The notes below the pieces were generated by a model. It saw nothing but the letters and a program-made list of their open reading frames with translations. It was not told the DNA's origin and ran no database searches. From positions 13,533 through 29,576 of the forward strand of contig FR889398.1 of NCBI GenBank assembly GCA_000432895.1: a DNA stretch of 16,044 bases, read 5' to 3'. Positions 6,723 to 14,058 of this stretch are shown piece after piece (position 1 is the first letter of the stretch; each line of letters opens with the position of its first letter). The DNA is from Firmicutes bacterium CAG:449. Its GTDB lineage: Bacteria > Bacillota_I > Bacilli_A > RFN20 > CAG-449. The position numbers and the translations under genes are program-made.

Positions 6723-8168
6723 ATGAAAAAAACGACTTTATCAATTCTTCTCTTTTCTACTTTATTTGCCTGTGGAGAAACCACTCACACACACAATTTA
6801 TCAAAGACAAGATTTTTTGATGAAAATACACATTGGTTAACATGTAGCATGTGTAATGAAAAAATTTCTCAAGAAGCACATAATATAGTTAATAATGCAT
6901 GTACTATTTGTGATTATAAAATAGAATTTTCTGAAGAAGAAAATTATCAAGAATGGATTAAAGGTATTAATTTCACTTTAAACTATCAAGGAGCATATAC
7001 AACAAACGAAAATAGAAAATCATATTTTAATAATTCTTTAGAAAGTGAAAGCCATGCTAATGAAAGTAAAGAAAATAACAAGTTCTTTTTAGATTACTCT
7101 TCTTATGAATTAAATGAAAACAATAATATTGAATTAAAAGAAAATAATATTATTGTTATTAAAACTGTTTTAGATAATTCAAAAGAAAGAAACAAATATT
7201 ATAATGAAATAACTACTAGTGAAGGAACTAAAAAAGAAGGATATTATGTAAGTCCAACATATGCTGATAATTTTAAAAATTTTTATTCACCACAAGAGCT
7301 TTTAGATGGATGTTATTTAGAAGTAAAAGATACCTATATTGAATTTGTCAATCATACAAAATCATTATATTTACAAGAAGATGATATTGAGCCAAGCGAA
7401 ATCACTTTAACAAGAAATAATGATAATTCTCTTTCTTTAAAAATAAAATTACAAAATGAATCAGTGTACGATTATATCAAAGAGGAAAATTATCAAAAAA
7501 CACTTATTGATGCTTGTTTTACTATTACTACTAATAATCAAAAAATATCTTCTGTAAGTTATGAATGTTCAGAAACATTCATTTATCTAGATAAAAAAGA
7601 TATTGATTTTCTATCCGTTTCATCTAATATAGATTATCAATTTGATGAGAAAAAATATAATTCTTTTTCTATTGAAACTGAAACAACTGAAAATCATTAT
7701 TATGGTCGAGTAAACTTCTTTATAGAAGGACAAGAATATCGTAGTTCAGATTTTTCTTGTCTAGTTGAAGATGAATATAGTGTAAAAGATGCTATTAATT
7801 TTTTACTTGGCTCACCAGTTTTTATCATTAACGCTAATGAACAAAAAGATTTTTTAAAAATCTACATAGATGAACAAATGCAGCAAGAATTTATAACTAC
7901 AACCATGTTAGAAAACTTAACTTTATACGTTAAATTTAAAGCGCCACAAGATAAAGCTATTGTTGTTTGCTTCTTTGAATGTGAAAATTATACAAAATAT
8001 GAAATAGCTTATCTATTTGATTTAAATACCATCTTTTATCCAAATATCGTCTTTGAAGATTATCCAGTCTTAAAAATAAATGATACTGAAATCAAAGAAG
8101 GTGAAGATACTAGTTTTGTTTGTTCAGAAAATAAAACTTATTATGTTACTTATAACGCTAAAAAATAA
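6723..8168 (+). CDS. Lipoprotein with extracellular Cys/His pairs, unknown function
   Basis: A 481-aa predicted lipoprotein: MKK, a hydrophobic stretch, and a lipobox LFAC with the lipidated Cys at residue 17. Directly after the anchor come THTH and then HW-x2-C-x2-C-x8-H-x6-C-x2-C (H37, C41, C44, H53, C60, C63), a zinc-ribbon-like pattern I know from surface proteins of gut Firmicutes. The rest (about residues 70-481) is rich in Asn, Glu, Lys and Tyr and looks like alternating beta strands; I recognise no domain. AAAGGAG (6711-6717) precedes the ATG by five bases. It lies 12 bases after the TetR gene and 3 bases before the next gene, so it belongs to the same operon. A substrate-binding or sensing role at the cell surface is possible but unproven. 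Confidence 0.8.
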   Translation: MKKTTLSILLFSTLFACGETTHTHNLSKTRFFDENTHWLTCSMCNEKISQEAHNIVNNACTICDYKIEFSEEENYQEWIKGINFTLNYQGAYTTNENRKSYFNNSLESESHANESKENNKFFLDYSSYELNENNNIELKENNIIVIKTVLDNSKERNKYYNEITTSEGTKKEGYYVSPTYADNFKNFYSPQELLDGCYLEVKDTYIEFVNHTKSLYLQEDDIEPSEITLTRNNDNSLSLKIKLQNESVYDYIKEENYQKTLIDACFTITTNNQKISSVSYECSETFIYLDKKDIDFLSVSSNIDYQFDEKKYNSFSIETETTENHYYGRVNFFIEGQEYRSSDFSCLVEDEYSVKDAINFLLGSPVFIINANEQKDFLKIYIDEQMQQEFITTTMLENLTLYVKFKAPQDKAIVVCFFECENYTKYEIAYLFDLNTIFYPNIVFEDYPVLKINDTEIKEGEDTSFVCSENKTYYVTYNAKK

Positions 8169-8171
8169 TTT

Positions 8172-10259
8172 ATGAAAAATAATAATTTTGAAATATCTCA
8201 ATTTAACGAAGAAAATAAATTTTTAGAATTTAAAGAATATAAAGCCGAAGAATATCATTCTAATGAATTTAAGCAAATACTAGAGAATGAATATACTAAA
8301 GAAATTTATGATAAAAGTTTTGATTCAAAAGAAAAAAATAATTTTAATAATTTTTTGAAAAATATAACTTCAAATTCATCATTATTTATCACTTCTTCAA
8401 TTGTAATCGTTGCTGCTTCTAGTATTGGTATTATACCTTTAATACATAACTCACCATTGATTATTAATAAAGAAGAAAGTATTCCTAACCAAATACTTAT
8501 CGAAGGAACAATTAATAATTATAAAGAAGACACTGATTATATTGCTTATGTACATCAATATTATGATAAGCAAACATATGAAGAAGATTATATTCATTTT
8601 GATATAGAAAAAAATAATTTTCATTTTGAAATAGATGTCTATTTTGGAATTAAATCATATCAATACCAAATAGGATATTATACTTTAAACGAAGAATTTA
8701 TAAGCATTGCTTCATCTAGTAAAAAAGATTTTTTACCTGATCAATCATATCAAGCAACATATAATAAAATCTCTCCTAAAGAAGCGACAATAACATATAT
8801 TGATGAAAATACTTATAACATACACATAAATACGCATTTTGAAACAAAATATAAAGATGCTTATCAATATAAGCTTAAGATAACCGATAAAGATAATAAT
8901 ATCTATAACGAGTATTTAGGAACTGATCAAGAAATTGATTTATTAATAGAAAATGCTGATGAAATATATTTTGAGTATCAAGATATCGGTTTATTTAATT
9001 ATGAACAGCATGTTTATGAATCATATAAAATAGATTCATCAATCATTAAATCACCAAATGTACACTTTAATGATGAAGTTTCTTTTGATGGGCAAAATTT
9101 TATTGTTAGTTATTTTATTGACACAATTTACGATTTGAATGAAGCTTATTTAGATTTAAATTTAAAAACTTCAACAAAGACATATCAATTAAAAATTGAT
9201 AATCTCGAACAAAAAGGGCAAATTATTTTGGATATGCTATTAGGTGATATAGGTGAAGTAATAATTGATGGAACATTACATTTTGTAGATAATCAAATCA
9301 ATAAGCAAAATACTATTAAAATAAAGCCAATAAAATACCACATGAATTACATATTTACCATAACAAATATTCGTGCTGACATGTTTGATCGAAGTAAAGA
9401 CACTGTCCCTATTATATTTAATTTTGATTATTTATTACCAAATGATTATTCTTTACAAATAATTTGTGAAGAAACAAACTATAACCAAATAATTCCTTTA
9501 GATACTGAATTTATCTTAAATAACATTACATTTAATAATGGTGGAACAATCAAAATAAATATTCTTAATTCAGAAAAAAACATTTATAAAATGTTAGATG
9601 ATATACAAATTCTTTCTTATAATGATGCAAATGAATTATTTATTGAACCAACTATAAACTATGTTAACCCTTTTGAATCAATAGTTACTTATAATGATGA
9701 TTCAACAATCAATATTTATCGAAAAACAAACTTTACTTCTACTAATGAAAACATTTACTATGATGCTTTTATTTATAACAAAATTATAGAAACAGATAGA
9801 ATTACTTATTTAGATTATTATCATAATATTTCCAATGAAAAATATTCAATAATAGAAAATATTCCTCAAAAAAATTATTACTTCATTTATTATACTTTGT
9901 TAAAATTTAATAATGTTTATTATTATATGAATCAAGAGATGCCATCAGGTGGAATTGAAATTAATGATAGTGATGTTAATATTTCAGGAAACTATAATAA
10001 TGAAAAAAATATAACAACACTCAATATAACATTTCAAAATAATGTTTTTTTAAAAAAAGAATGTATAATCGATAATAATTATTACCAATATGATAATTAT
10101 GAAGAAAAAACATCTTCAACAACATTAACTATTCTAGGCAACATGCTAAACAAAGAAATAAAACTATATTTCAATAAATACTACAATAATTATGCTGAAT
10201 ATTTAGACATACCAATACTAGGAAATATATATAAAGAATATATAAAAATAATAAATTAA
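8172..10259 (+). CDS. Single-pass membrane protein with large beta-rich ectodomain
   Basis: A 695-aa protein with a charged, probably cytosolic N-terminus of about 70 residues, one hydrophobic segment at about residues 71-91 (LFITSSIVIVAASSIGIIPL), and some 600 external residues rich in Asn, Ile, Tyr and Asp. The ectodomain appears built from beta-sandwich-like modules. Two stretches are alike: about 205-222 (ATITYIDENTYNIHINTHF) and about 503-521 (SIVTYNDDSTINIYRKTNF), each followed by a Tyr-rich stretch and a FEYQ- or FIYY-like strand. No LPXTG, signal cleavage site or enzyme motif is seen. No Shine-Dalgarno site precedes the ATG; it begins three bases after the lipoprotein stop, so translation is probably coupled. 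I recognise no family. Confidence 0.75.
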   Translation: MKNNNFEISQFNEENKFLEFKEYKAEEYHSNEFKQILENEYTKEIYDKSFDSKEKNNFNNFLKNITSNSSLFITSSIVIVAASSIGIIPLIHNSPLIINKEESIPNQILIEGTINNYKEDTDYIAYVHQYYDKQTYEEDYIHFDIEKNNFHFEIDVYFGIKSYQYQIGYYTLNEEFISIASSSKKDFLPDQSYQATYNKISPKEATITYIDENTYNIHINTHFETKYKDAYQYKLKITDKDNNIYNEYLGTDQEIDLLIENADEIYFEYQDIGLFNYEQHVYESYKIDSSIIKSPNVHFNDEVSFDGQNFIVSYFIDTIYDLNEAYLDLNLKTSTKTYQLKIDNLEQKGQIILDMLLGDIGEVIIDGTLHFVDNQINKQNTIKIKPIKYHMNYIFTITNIRADMFDRSKDTVPIIFNFDYLLPNDYSLQIICEETNYNQIIPLDTEFILNNITFNNGGTIKINILNSEKNIYKMLDDIQILSYNDANELFIEPTINYVNPFESIVTYNDDSTINIYRKTNFTSTNENIYYDAFIYNKIIETDRITYLDYYHNISNEKYSIIENIPQKNYYFIYYTLLKFNNVYYYMNQEMPSGGIEINDSDVNISGNYNNEKNITTLNITFQNNVFLKKECIIDNNYYQYDNYEEKTSSTTLTILGNMLNKEIKLYFNKYYNNYAEYLDIPILGNIYKEYIKIIN

Positions 10260-10269
10260 GGAGTAAAAT

Positions 10270-11307
10270 ATGAAAAAGAAAAATATATCAAAAATCATCA
10301 GTTATACATTAGGAATAATAATTATTCTAACCTTTATAATTTTTATGCTATTGGAATTAATATTACCAAAAGAAAATGTATTTGTTATTTGGGCAAAAGA
10401 AAATATTTGGGATATAACAATGCTCCCAAGTATTTTACAAACACATTATAAAGTTTTTATTCAATGTATAATATTAATTACCGTAGTTTTTGCCCTATCA
10501 AAGATTATTAGGTTTATTTTAAAAAACACAATGAAAAAATCAAACAAAACAAAAACTATAATTTCATTAATTGATGGATTAGTGAAATATGGAAGTGCAA
10601 TTATCGTTATATTTCTCGTTTTAACGGCTTTTGGAATCAATACTGCCGCTATATGGGAATCTGTTGGAGTTATTACCCTAATTATAGGTCTTGGTGCTCA
10701 ATCATTAATTGCAGATATTATCGCAGGAGTTTTTATAATTTTTGAAAATGAATATGAAGTTGGAGAAATTGTTTCTATTGATGATTTTCGTGGCACAGTA
10801 AATGAAATTGGTATAAGAGCAACAAAAATAATTGATGCAGCAGGAAATATTAAAATAATAAATAATTCTGATATTAAAAATGTTGTTAATTTGTCTAGAG
10901 AATTATCTTTAGCAGTTGTTGATTGTGAGTTTTCTTATGATGTACCAATTGAAGTAGTTGAAAAACTATTAAAAGATAATTTAGACAATTTAAAAGAAAA
11001 AATACCAGCAATTATTGAAGGACCATTTTATAAAGGAATTTCATATTATGGAACAAGCAATATTGCTATAAAACTTGTTGCAAAATGTCAAGAAGAAGAT
11101 CGTTATCAAGTTCAAAGAGATTTATTAAGAGAATATCGTCAACTATTCTTAACAAAAAATATCGATTTTAGTTACGAGCAATTAATTATTAATGAATCCC
11201 CTAAACAAGAATTTATAACTAATAATAAAATAAAAAAAGAAGCCGATAAATTTGTAATTAAACAAAAAGAACTTTCTAACGGATTAGAAAGTCAACAAAA
11301 AGATTAA
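10270..11307 (+). CDS. MscS-family mechanosensitive ion channel (long form)
   Basis: A 345-aa membrane channel of the MscS superfamily, which opens under membrane tension to release solutes. Hydrophobic segments lie at about residues 12-32, 60-84, 107-125 and 126-158; the last is the pore helix (glycine-rich GVITLIIGLGAQSLIADIIAGVFIIFENEYEVGE). The beta domain follows, with GTVNEIGIRATKIIDAAGNIKIINNSDI; the usual IPN is INN here. The C-terminus adds a charged tail (about 310-345) beyond the core. TAAGGAG overlaps the stop codon of the previous gene, showing tight coupling. It is the last gene of the TetR operon. A second MscS gene lies convergent just downstream. Confidence 0.92.
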   Translation: MKKKNISKIISYTLGIIIILTFIIFMLLELILPKENVFVIWAKENIWDITMLPSILQTHYKVFIQCIILITVVFALSKIIRFILKNTMKKSNKTKTIISLIDGLVKYGSAIIVIFLVLTAFGINTAAIWESVGVITLIIGLGAQSLIADIIAGVFIIFENEYEVGEIVSIDDFRGTVNEIGIRATKIIDAAGNIKIINNSDIKNVVNLSRELSLAVVDCEFSYDVPIEVVEKLLKDNLDNLKEKIPAIIEGPFYKGISYYGTSNIAIKLVAKCQEEDRYQVQRDLLREYRQLFLTKNIDFSYEQLIINESPKQEFITNNKIKKEADKFVIKQKELSNGLESQQKD

Positions 11308-11322
11308 AAAAACTACTCAACT

Positions 11323-11339
11323 ATTAATTTTTAATTAAT
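11323..11339. terminator. AT-only hairpin between the two convergent MscS genes
   Basis: A perfect 7-bp inverted repeat (ATTAATT, loop TTT, AATTAAT) occupies the short gap between the two stop codons and runs into the minus-strand stop. It has no G-C pairs and no distinct T run, so termination activity is doubtful. Confidence 0.25.
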
Positions 11340-12156
11340 CATTTCTAACATGAACGTCGAGTTGATTATAAGGAATTTCAATTTTCTTTTCTTCAAATGC
11401 TTTTAAAATTTGTTCAAGCATATCAAATTTAACATCCCAATAATCACCATTTTTAACCCACATTTTTGCAGTTAAATCAATACTACTGTCAGCGTGTTCA
11501 CTAACTCTAACTGTTGGGGCGGGAGTTTTTAAAACTAGAGGATGAGCATTATAAACTTCTTCAATAACCTTTTTTGCTTCCACAAAATCATTTGAATAAG
11601 AAATAGAAAAGGTAATATCAAGTCTTCTAAGATCTTTTTCAGAATAATTAACAATTGTACTGTTTGATAAAGTTCCATTGGGAATATAAATAACTTTATT
11701 ATCAACAGTTCTTATTTTTGTATTACAAATTTTAATATCTTCAACAGTTCCTTCATATCCACAAGCAGCAATATAATCATCATCTTTAAATGGTCTAGTA
11801 ATAAGTAGTAATACTCCACCTGCCAAATTTGATAAAGTACCATTAACTGCTAAACCAACACATACACCTAAAGAAGTAACTAAAGCAGTTAAACCGCTTG
11901 TATCAATTCCTAAATAGCCAATAAGACAAATAATAACAAGTATCTTTAACACAATTTTAATAGCGTGTGATAAAGTTTTAGCTAACGTTTTATCTACTTT
12001 TCTATTTTCTGAGTTTAAAACTTTCTTCAAAGTTTTTTTAGTCACAACATTAATAATTTTAAAAGAAATAAACCAAATTAATAAAGCAATAACAATTTTA
12101 ATTCCCGTTGTAGCAATCCAGTTTTGCAACGTATTTGTAAATTCTGTTAAATCCAT
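11335..12156 (-). CDS. mscS: MscS small-conductance mechanosensitive channel
   Basis: A 273-aa channel closely resembling E. coli MscS (286 aa), which protects cells from osmotic downshock. Hydrophobic segments lie at about residues 17-38, 62-83 and 86-119. The pore helix carries ALVTSLGVCVGLAVNGTLSNLAGGVLLLITRPF, followed by GTVEDIKICNTKIRTVDNKVIYIPNG, matching the E. coli pore and the start of its beta domain. The ATG at 12156 is chosen because TAGGAG lies eight bases upstream; an in-frame ATG at 12195 would add 13 residues but has only a weak site. It converges on the operon's MscS-family gene with a gap of only 27 bases. No convincing promoter was found upstream. Confidence 0.93.
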   Translation of the reverse strand: MDLTEFTNTLQNWIATTGIKIVIALLIWFISFKIINVVTKKTLKKVLNSENRKVDKTLAKTLSHAIKIVLKILVIICLIGYLGIDTSGLTALVTSLGVCVGLAVNGTLSNLAGGVLLLITRPFKDDDYIAACGYEGTVEDIKICNTKIRTVDNKVIYIPNGTLSNSTIVNYSEKDLRRLDITFSISYSNDFVEAKKVIEEVYNAHPLVLKTPAPTVRVSEHADSSIDLTAKMWVKNGDYWDVKFDMLEQILKAFEEKKIEIPYNQLDVHVRND

Positions 12157-12293
12157 AAATAATTCTCCTAGATAATATAGTAGACCATTTAACATTTTCT
12201 TTAAAGTTAAAACGGAAATTTAAATATTAAATAAACAAAATAGTTATAATAATTAGCATTTTTATATCTTTATTAAATAATTTTTTTATTGTA

Positions 12294-12321
12294 TATTATA
12301 GATAGAATCTATAAAGATTCT
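12294..12321 (+). promoter_or_regulatory. Possible -10 box and palindromic operator upstream of fucO
   Basis: TATTAT (12294-12299) could be a -10 box, but no good -35 hexamer stands 16-18 bases upstream. Just after it is a perfect 7-bp inverted repeat AGAATCT-ATAA-AGATTCT (12304-12321). Placed near the expected transcript start, this 18-base palindrome looks like a repressor site or a short leader hairpin. It does not match the Rex or CcpA consensus as I recall them. The rest of the roughly 200-base gap (12157-12355) is very AT-rich and also holds an isolated TATAAT at 12245-12250; I see nothing else in it. Confidence 0.4.
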
Positions 12322-12355
12322 TAAATACATTTTCATGCATCAAAGGAGGAATTTT

Positions 12356-13501
12356 ATGCCAAGATTTGTATTAAATGAAACATCTTATCATGGTGCTGGA
12401 GCCATCAATAATATTGTTCCAGAAGTTGTTAGAAGAGGTTTTAAAAAAGCATTTGTTTGTTCTGATCCAGATTTATTAAAATTTGGTGTTACCCAAAAAG
12501 TAACAAAATTATTAGATGATGCTCATTTAGAATATGAAATTTATTCTGATATTAAACCAAACCCAACTATTCAAAATGTTCAACATGGTGTTGAAGCATT
12601 CAAAAAAGCCAAAGCAGACTATATTATCGCTATTGGTGGAGGTTCATCAATGGATACTGCTAAAGCAATCGGTATTATTATTGAAAACCCTGAATTTAGT
12701 GATGTAAGATCTCTTGAAGGTGTTGCCCCAACTAAAAAACCATGTACACCAATTATTGCTGTTCCAACTACTGCAGGAACTGCTGCTGAAGTAACTATTA
12801 ACTATGTTATTACTGATGTAGAAAAAAATAGAAAATTCGTTTGTGTTGATACTCACGATATCCCAGTGGTCGCTGTTGTTGATCCAGATATGATGTCCAG
12901 TATGCCAAAAGGTTTAACTGCCGCTACTGGTATGGATGCATTAACTCACGCTATTGAAGGATATATTACTAAAGGTGCTTGGGAAATGTCAGATATGTTC
13001 CATCTTGAAGCAATTAGATTAATTTCTAAACATTTAAGAGGTGCAGTTAACAATACACCTGAAGGTCGTGAAGGAATGGCTTTAGGACAATATATTGCAG
13101 GTATGGGCTTTAGTAATGTTGGTTTAGGTATTGTTCACTCTATGGCTCATCCACTTGGTGCAGTTTATAATACTCCTCATGGTGTAGCAAACGCTATTAT
13201 TTTACCAACAGTCATGGAATATAATGCTCCTGCTACTGGTGAAAAATATCGTGAAATCGCTAGAGCAATGGGTGTTAAAGGTGTTGATGAAATGACACAA
13301 GAAGAATATCGTAAAGCAGCTATTGATGCTGTAAAACAATTATCTTTAGATGTTGGTATTCCTCAAGATTTAAAAGCTATTGTTAAAAAAGAAGATATTC
13401 CTTTCTTAGCACAATCTGCAATGGATGATGCATGTAGACCTGGAAATCCAAAAGATCCAACTTTACAAGATATTATTAAACTTTACGAATCTTTAATGTA
13501 A
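12356..13501 (+). CDS. fucO: Lactaldehyde reductase / iron-dependent group III alcohol dehydrogenase
   Basis: A 381-aa cytosolic NAD-linked dehydrogenase closely resembling E. coli FucO, which reduces L-lactaldehyde to L-1,2-propanediol during anaerobic fucose or rhamnose use. Visible motifs are GGGSSMD (94-100, NAD phosphate binding), PTTAGTAAEVTINYVIT (137-153), and the predicted iron ligands D194, H198, H261 and H275 in MDALTHAIEGYIT, VHSMAHPLGA and NTPHGVANAI. The ATG at 12356 is preferred to the in-frame ATG at 12335, because AAAGGAGG (12342-12349) lies between them at the right distance from 12356. The gene stands alone, with no fucose or rhamnose genes in view, so a broader aldehyde or alcohol fermentation role is possible. 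A strong terminator follows. Confidence 0.93.
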   Translation: MPRFVLNETSYHGAGAINNIVPEVVRRGFKKAFVCSDPDLLKFGVTQKVTKLLDDAHLEYEIYSDIKPNPTIQNVQHGVEAFKKAKADYIIAIGGGSSMDTAKAIGIIIENPEFSDVRSLEGVAPTKKPCTPIIAVPTTAGTAAEVTINYVITDVEKNRKFVCVDTHDIPVVAVVDPDMMSSMPKGLTAATGMDALTHAIEGYITKGAWEMSDMFHLEAIRLISKHLRGAVNNTPEGREGMALGQYIAGMGFSNVGLGIVHSMAHPLGAVYNTPHGVANAIILPTVMEYNAPATGEKYREIARAMGVKGVDEMTQEEYRKAAIDAVKQLSLDVGIPQDLKAIVKKEDIPFLAQSAMDDACRPGNPKDPTLQDIIKLYESLM

Positions 13502-13502
13502 G

Positions 13503-13535
13503 AAAATAGAGTAGTTCAAAGCTACTCTATTTTTT
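13503..13535. terminator. Bidirectional intrinsic terminator
   Basis: A 12-bp perfect stem (AAAATAGAGTAG / CTACTCTATTTT) with a seven-base loop TTCAAAG ends in T residues to 13535 on the plus strand. On the minus strand the hairpin is followed by TTTTCTT, so it can serve both fucO and the convergent SHOCT gene, whose stop begins at 13536. Confidence 0.9.
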
Positions 13536-14046
13536 ACATTCTATCAATTATTTCTGCTCTTTTAATATTATATTCTTCTTCAGAAATTAATTTCTTTTCT
13601 TTTAAAGAATATAATTTATTTAATTCATCTAAAACGTTAAAACTTTGACTAGGAGAAACTTCATTAGTAATGATAGTTTCTTCTTTTTTTTCAAAAAATG
13701 TATCTATTCCTAATAAAATACTTGAAGTAATTAATCCCACTTTCATCATCGGATAAAATAATCCATAAATACCCGATAATCTAACAAATCGATCAATATA
13801 TAAAGCAAACATTAAGCTTAATAAAGAGAAAATAAAGCTTACTACTCTTGTTTTACATTTGCTAGCTAAATCTATTGAGCAAGTTACAATTGTTAAAGCA
13901 AAAATAATTGCACAAATTAAGAAAGCAATGATTCCACTATAATTTTCAAGATTTAATAAACTCATTAAAACTATAGATACAACCACTCCAATTGAAGAAC
14001 TAACAATAGCGATAATTTCTCCTGTCTTTTTCATTTTTCTGTTCAT
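13534..14046 (-). CDS. Four-TM membrane protein with C-terminal SHOCT domain
   Basis: A 170-aa membrane protein. Hydrophobic segments lie at about residues 9-31, 37-58, 67-85 and 93-115. A linker leads to a short C-terminal SHOCT-like motif at about 138-170 (LDELNKLYSLKEKKLISEEEYNIKRAEIIDRM in outline), the small domain often found at the end of membrane or secreted proteins and thought to mediate oligomerisation. AGGAGGAGGA (14051-14060) precedes the ATG by about five bases and overlaps the stop of the upstream gene, so the two are co-transcribed and probably translationally coupled. Function is unknown; it may help assemble or anchor the neighbouring surface protein. Confidence 0.8.
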   Translation of the reverse strand: MNRKMKKTGEIIAIVSSSIGVVVSIVLMSLLNLENYSGIIAFLICAIIFALTIVTCSIDLASKCKTRVVSFIFSLLSLMFALYIDRFVRLSGIYGLFYPMMKVGLITSSILLGIDTFFEKKEETIITNEVSPSQSFNVLDELNKLYSLKEKKLISEEEYNIKRAEIIDRM

Positions 14047-14058
14047 TTTTTCCTCCTC

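Noticed and set aside
6575..6784. Open frame of 69 codons on the minus strand
   Set aside because: It spans the end of the TetR gene, the gap and the start of the lipoprotein gene in antisense; nothing supports it.
12335..12355. Upstream ATG in frame with fucO as the start
   Set aside because: The strong AAAGGAGG site lies inside this extension and points to the ATG at 12356; FucO proteins begin near that point.
12647..12856. Serine/asparagine-rich open frame on the minus strand
   Set aside because: It is the antisense shadow of the fucO NAD-binding region, and its composition reflects the opposite strand.
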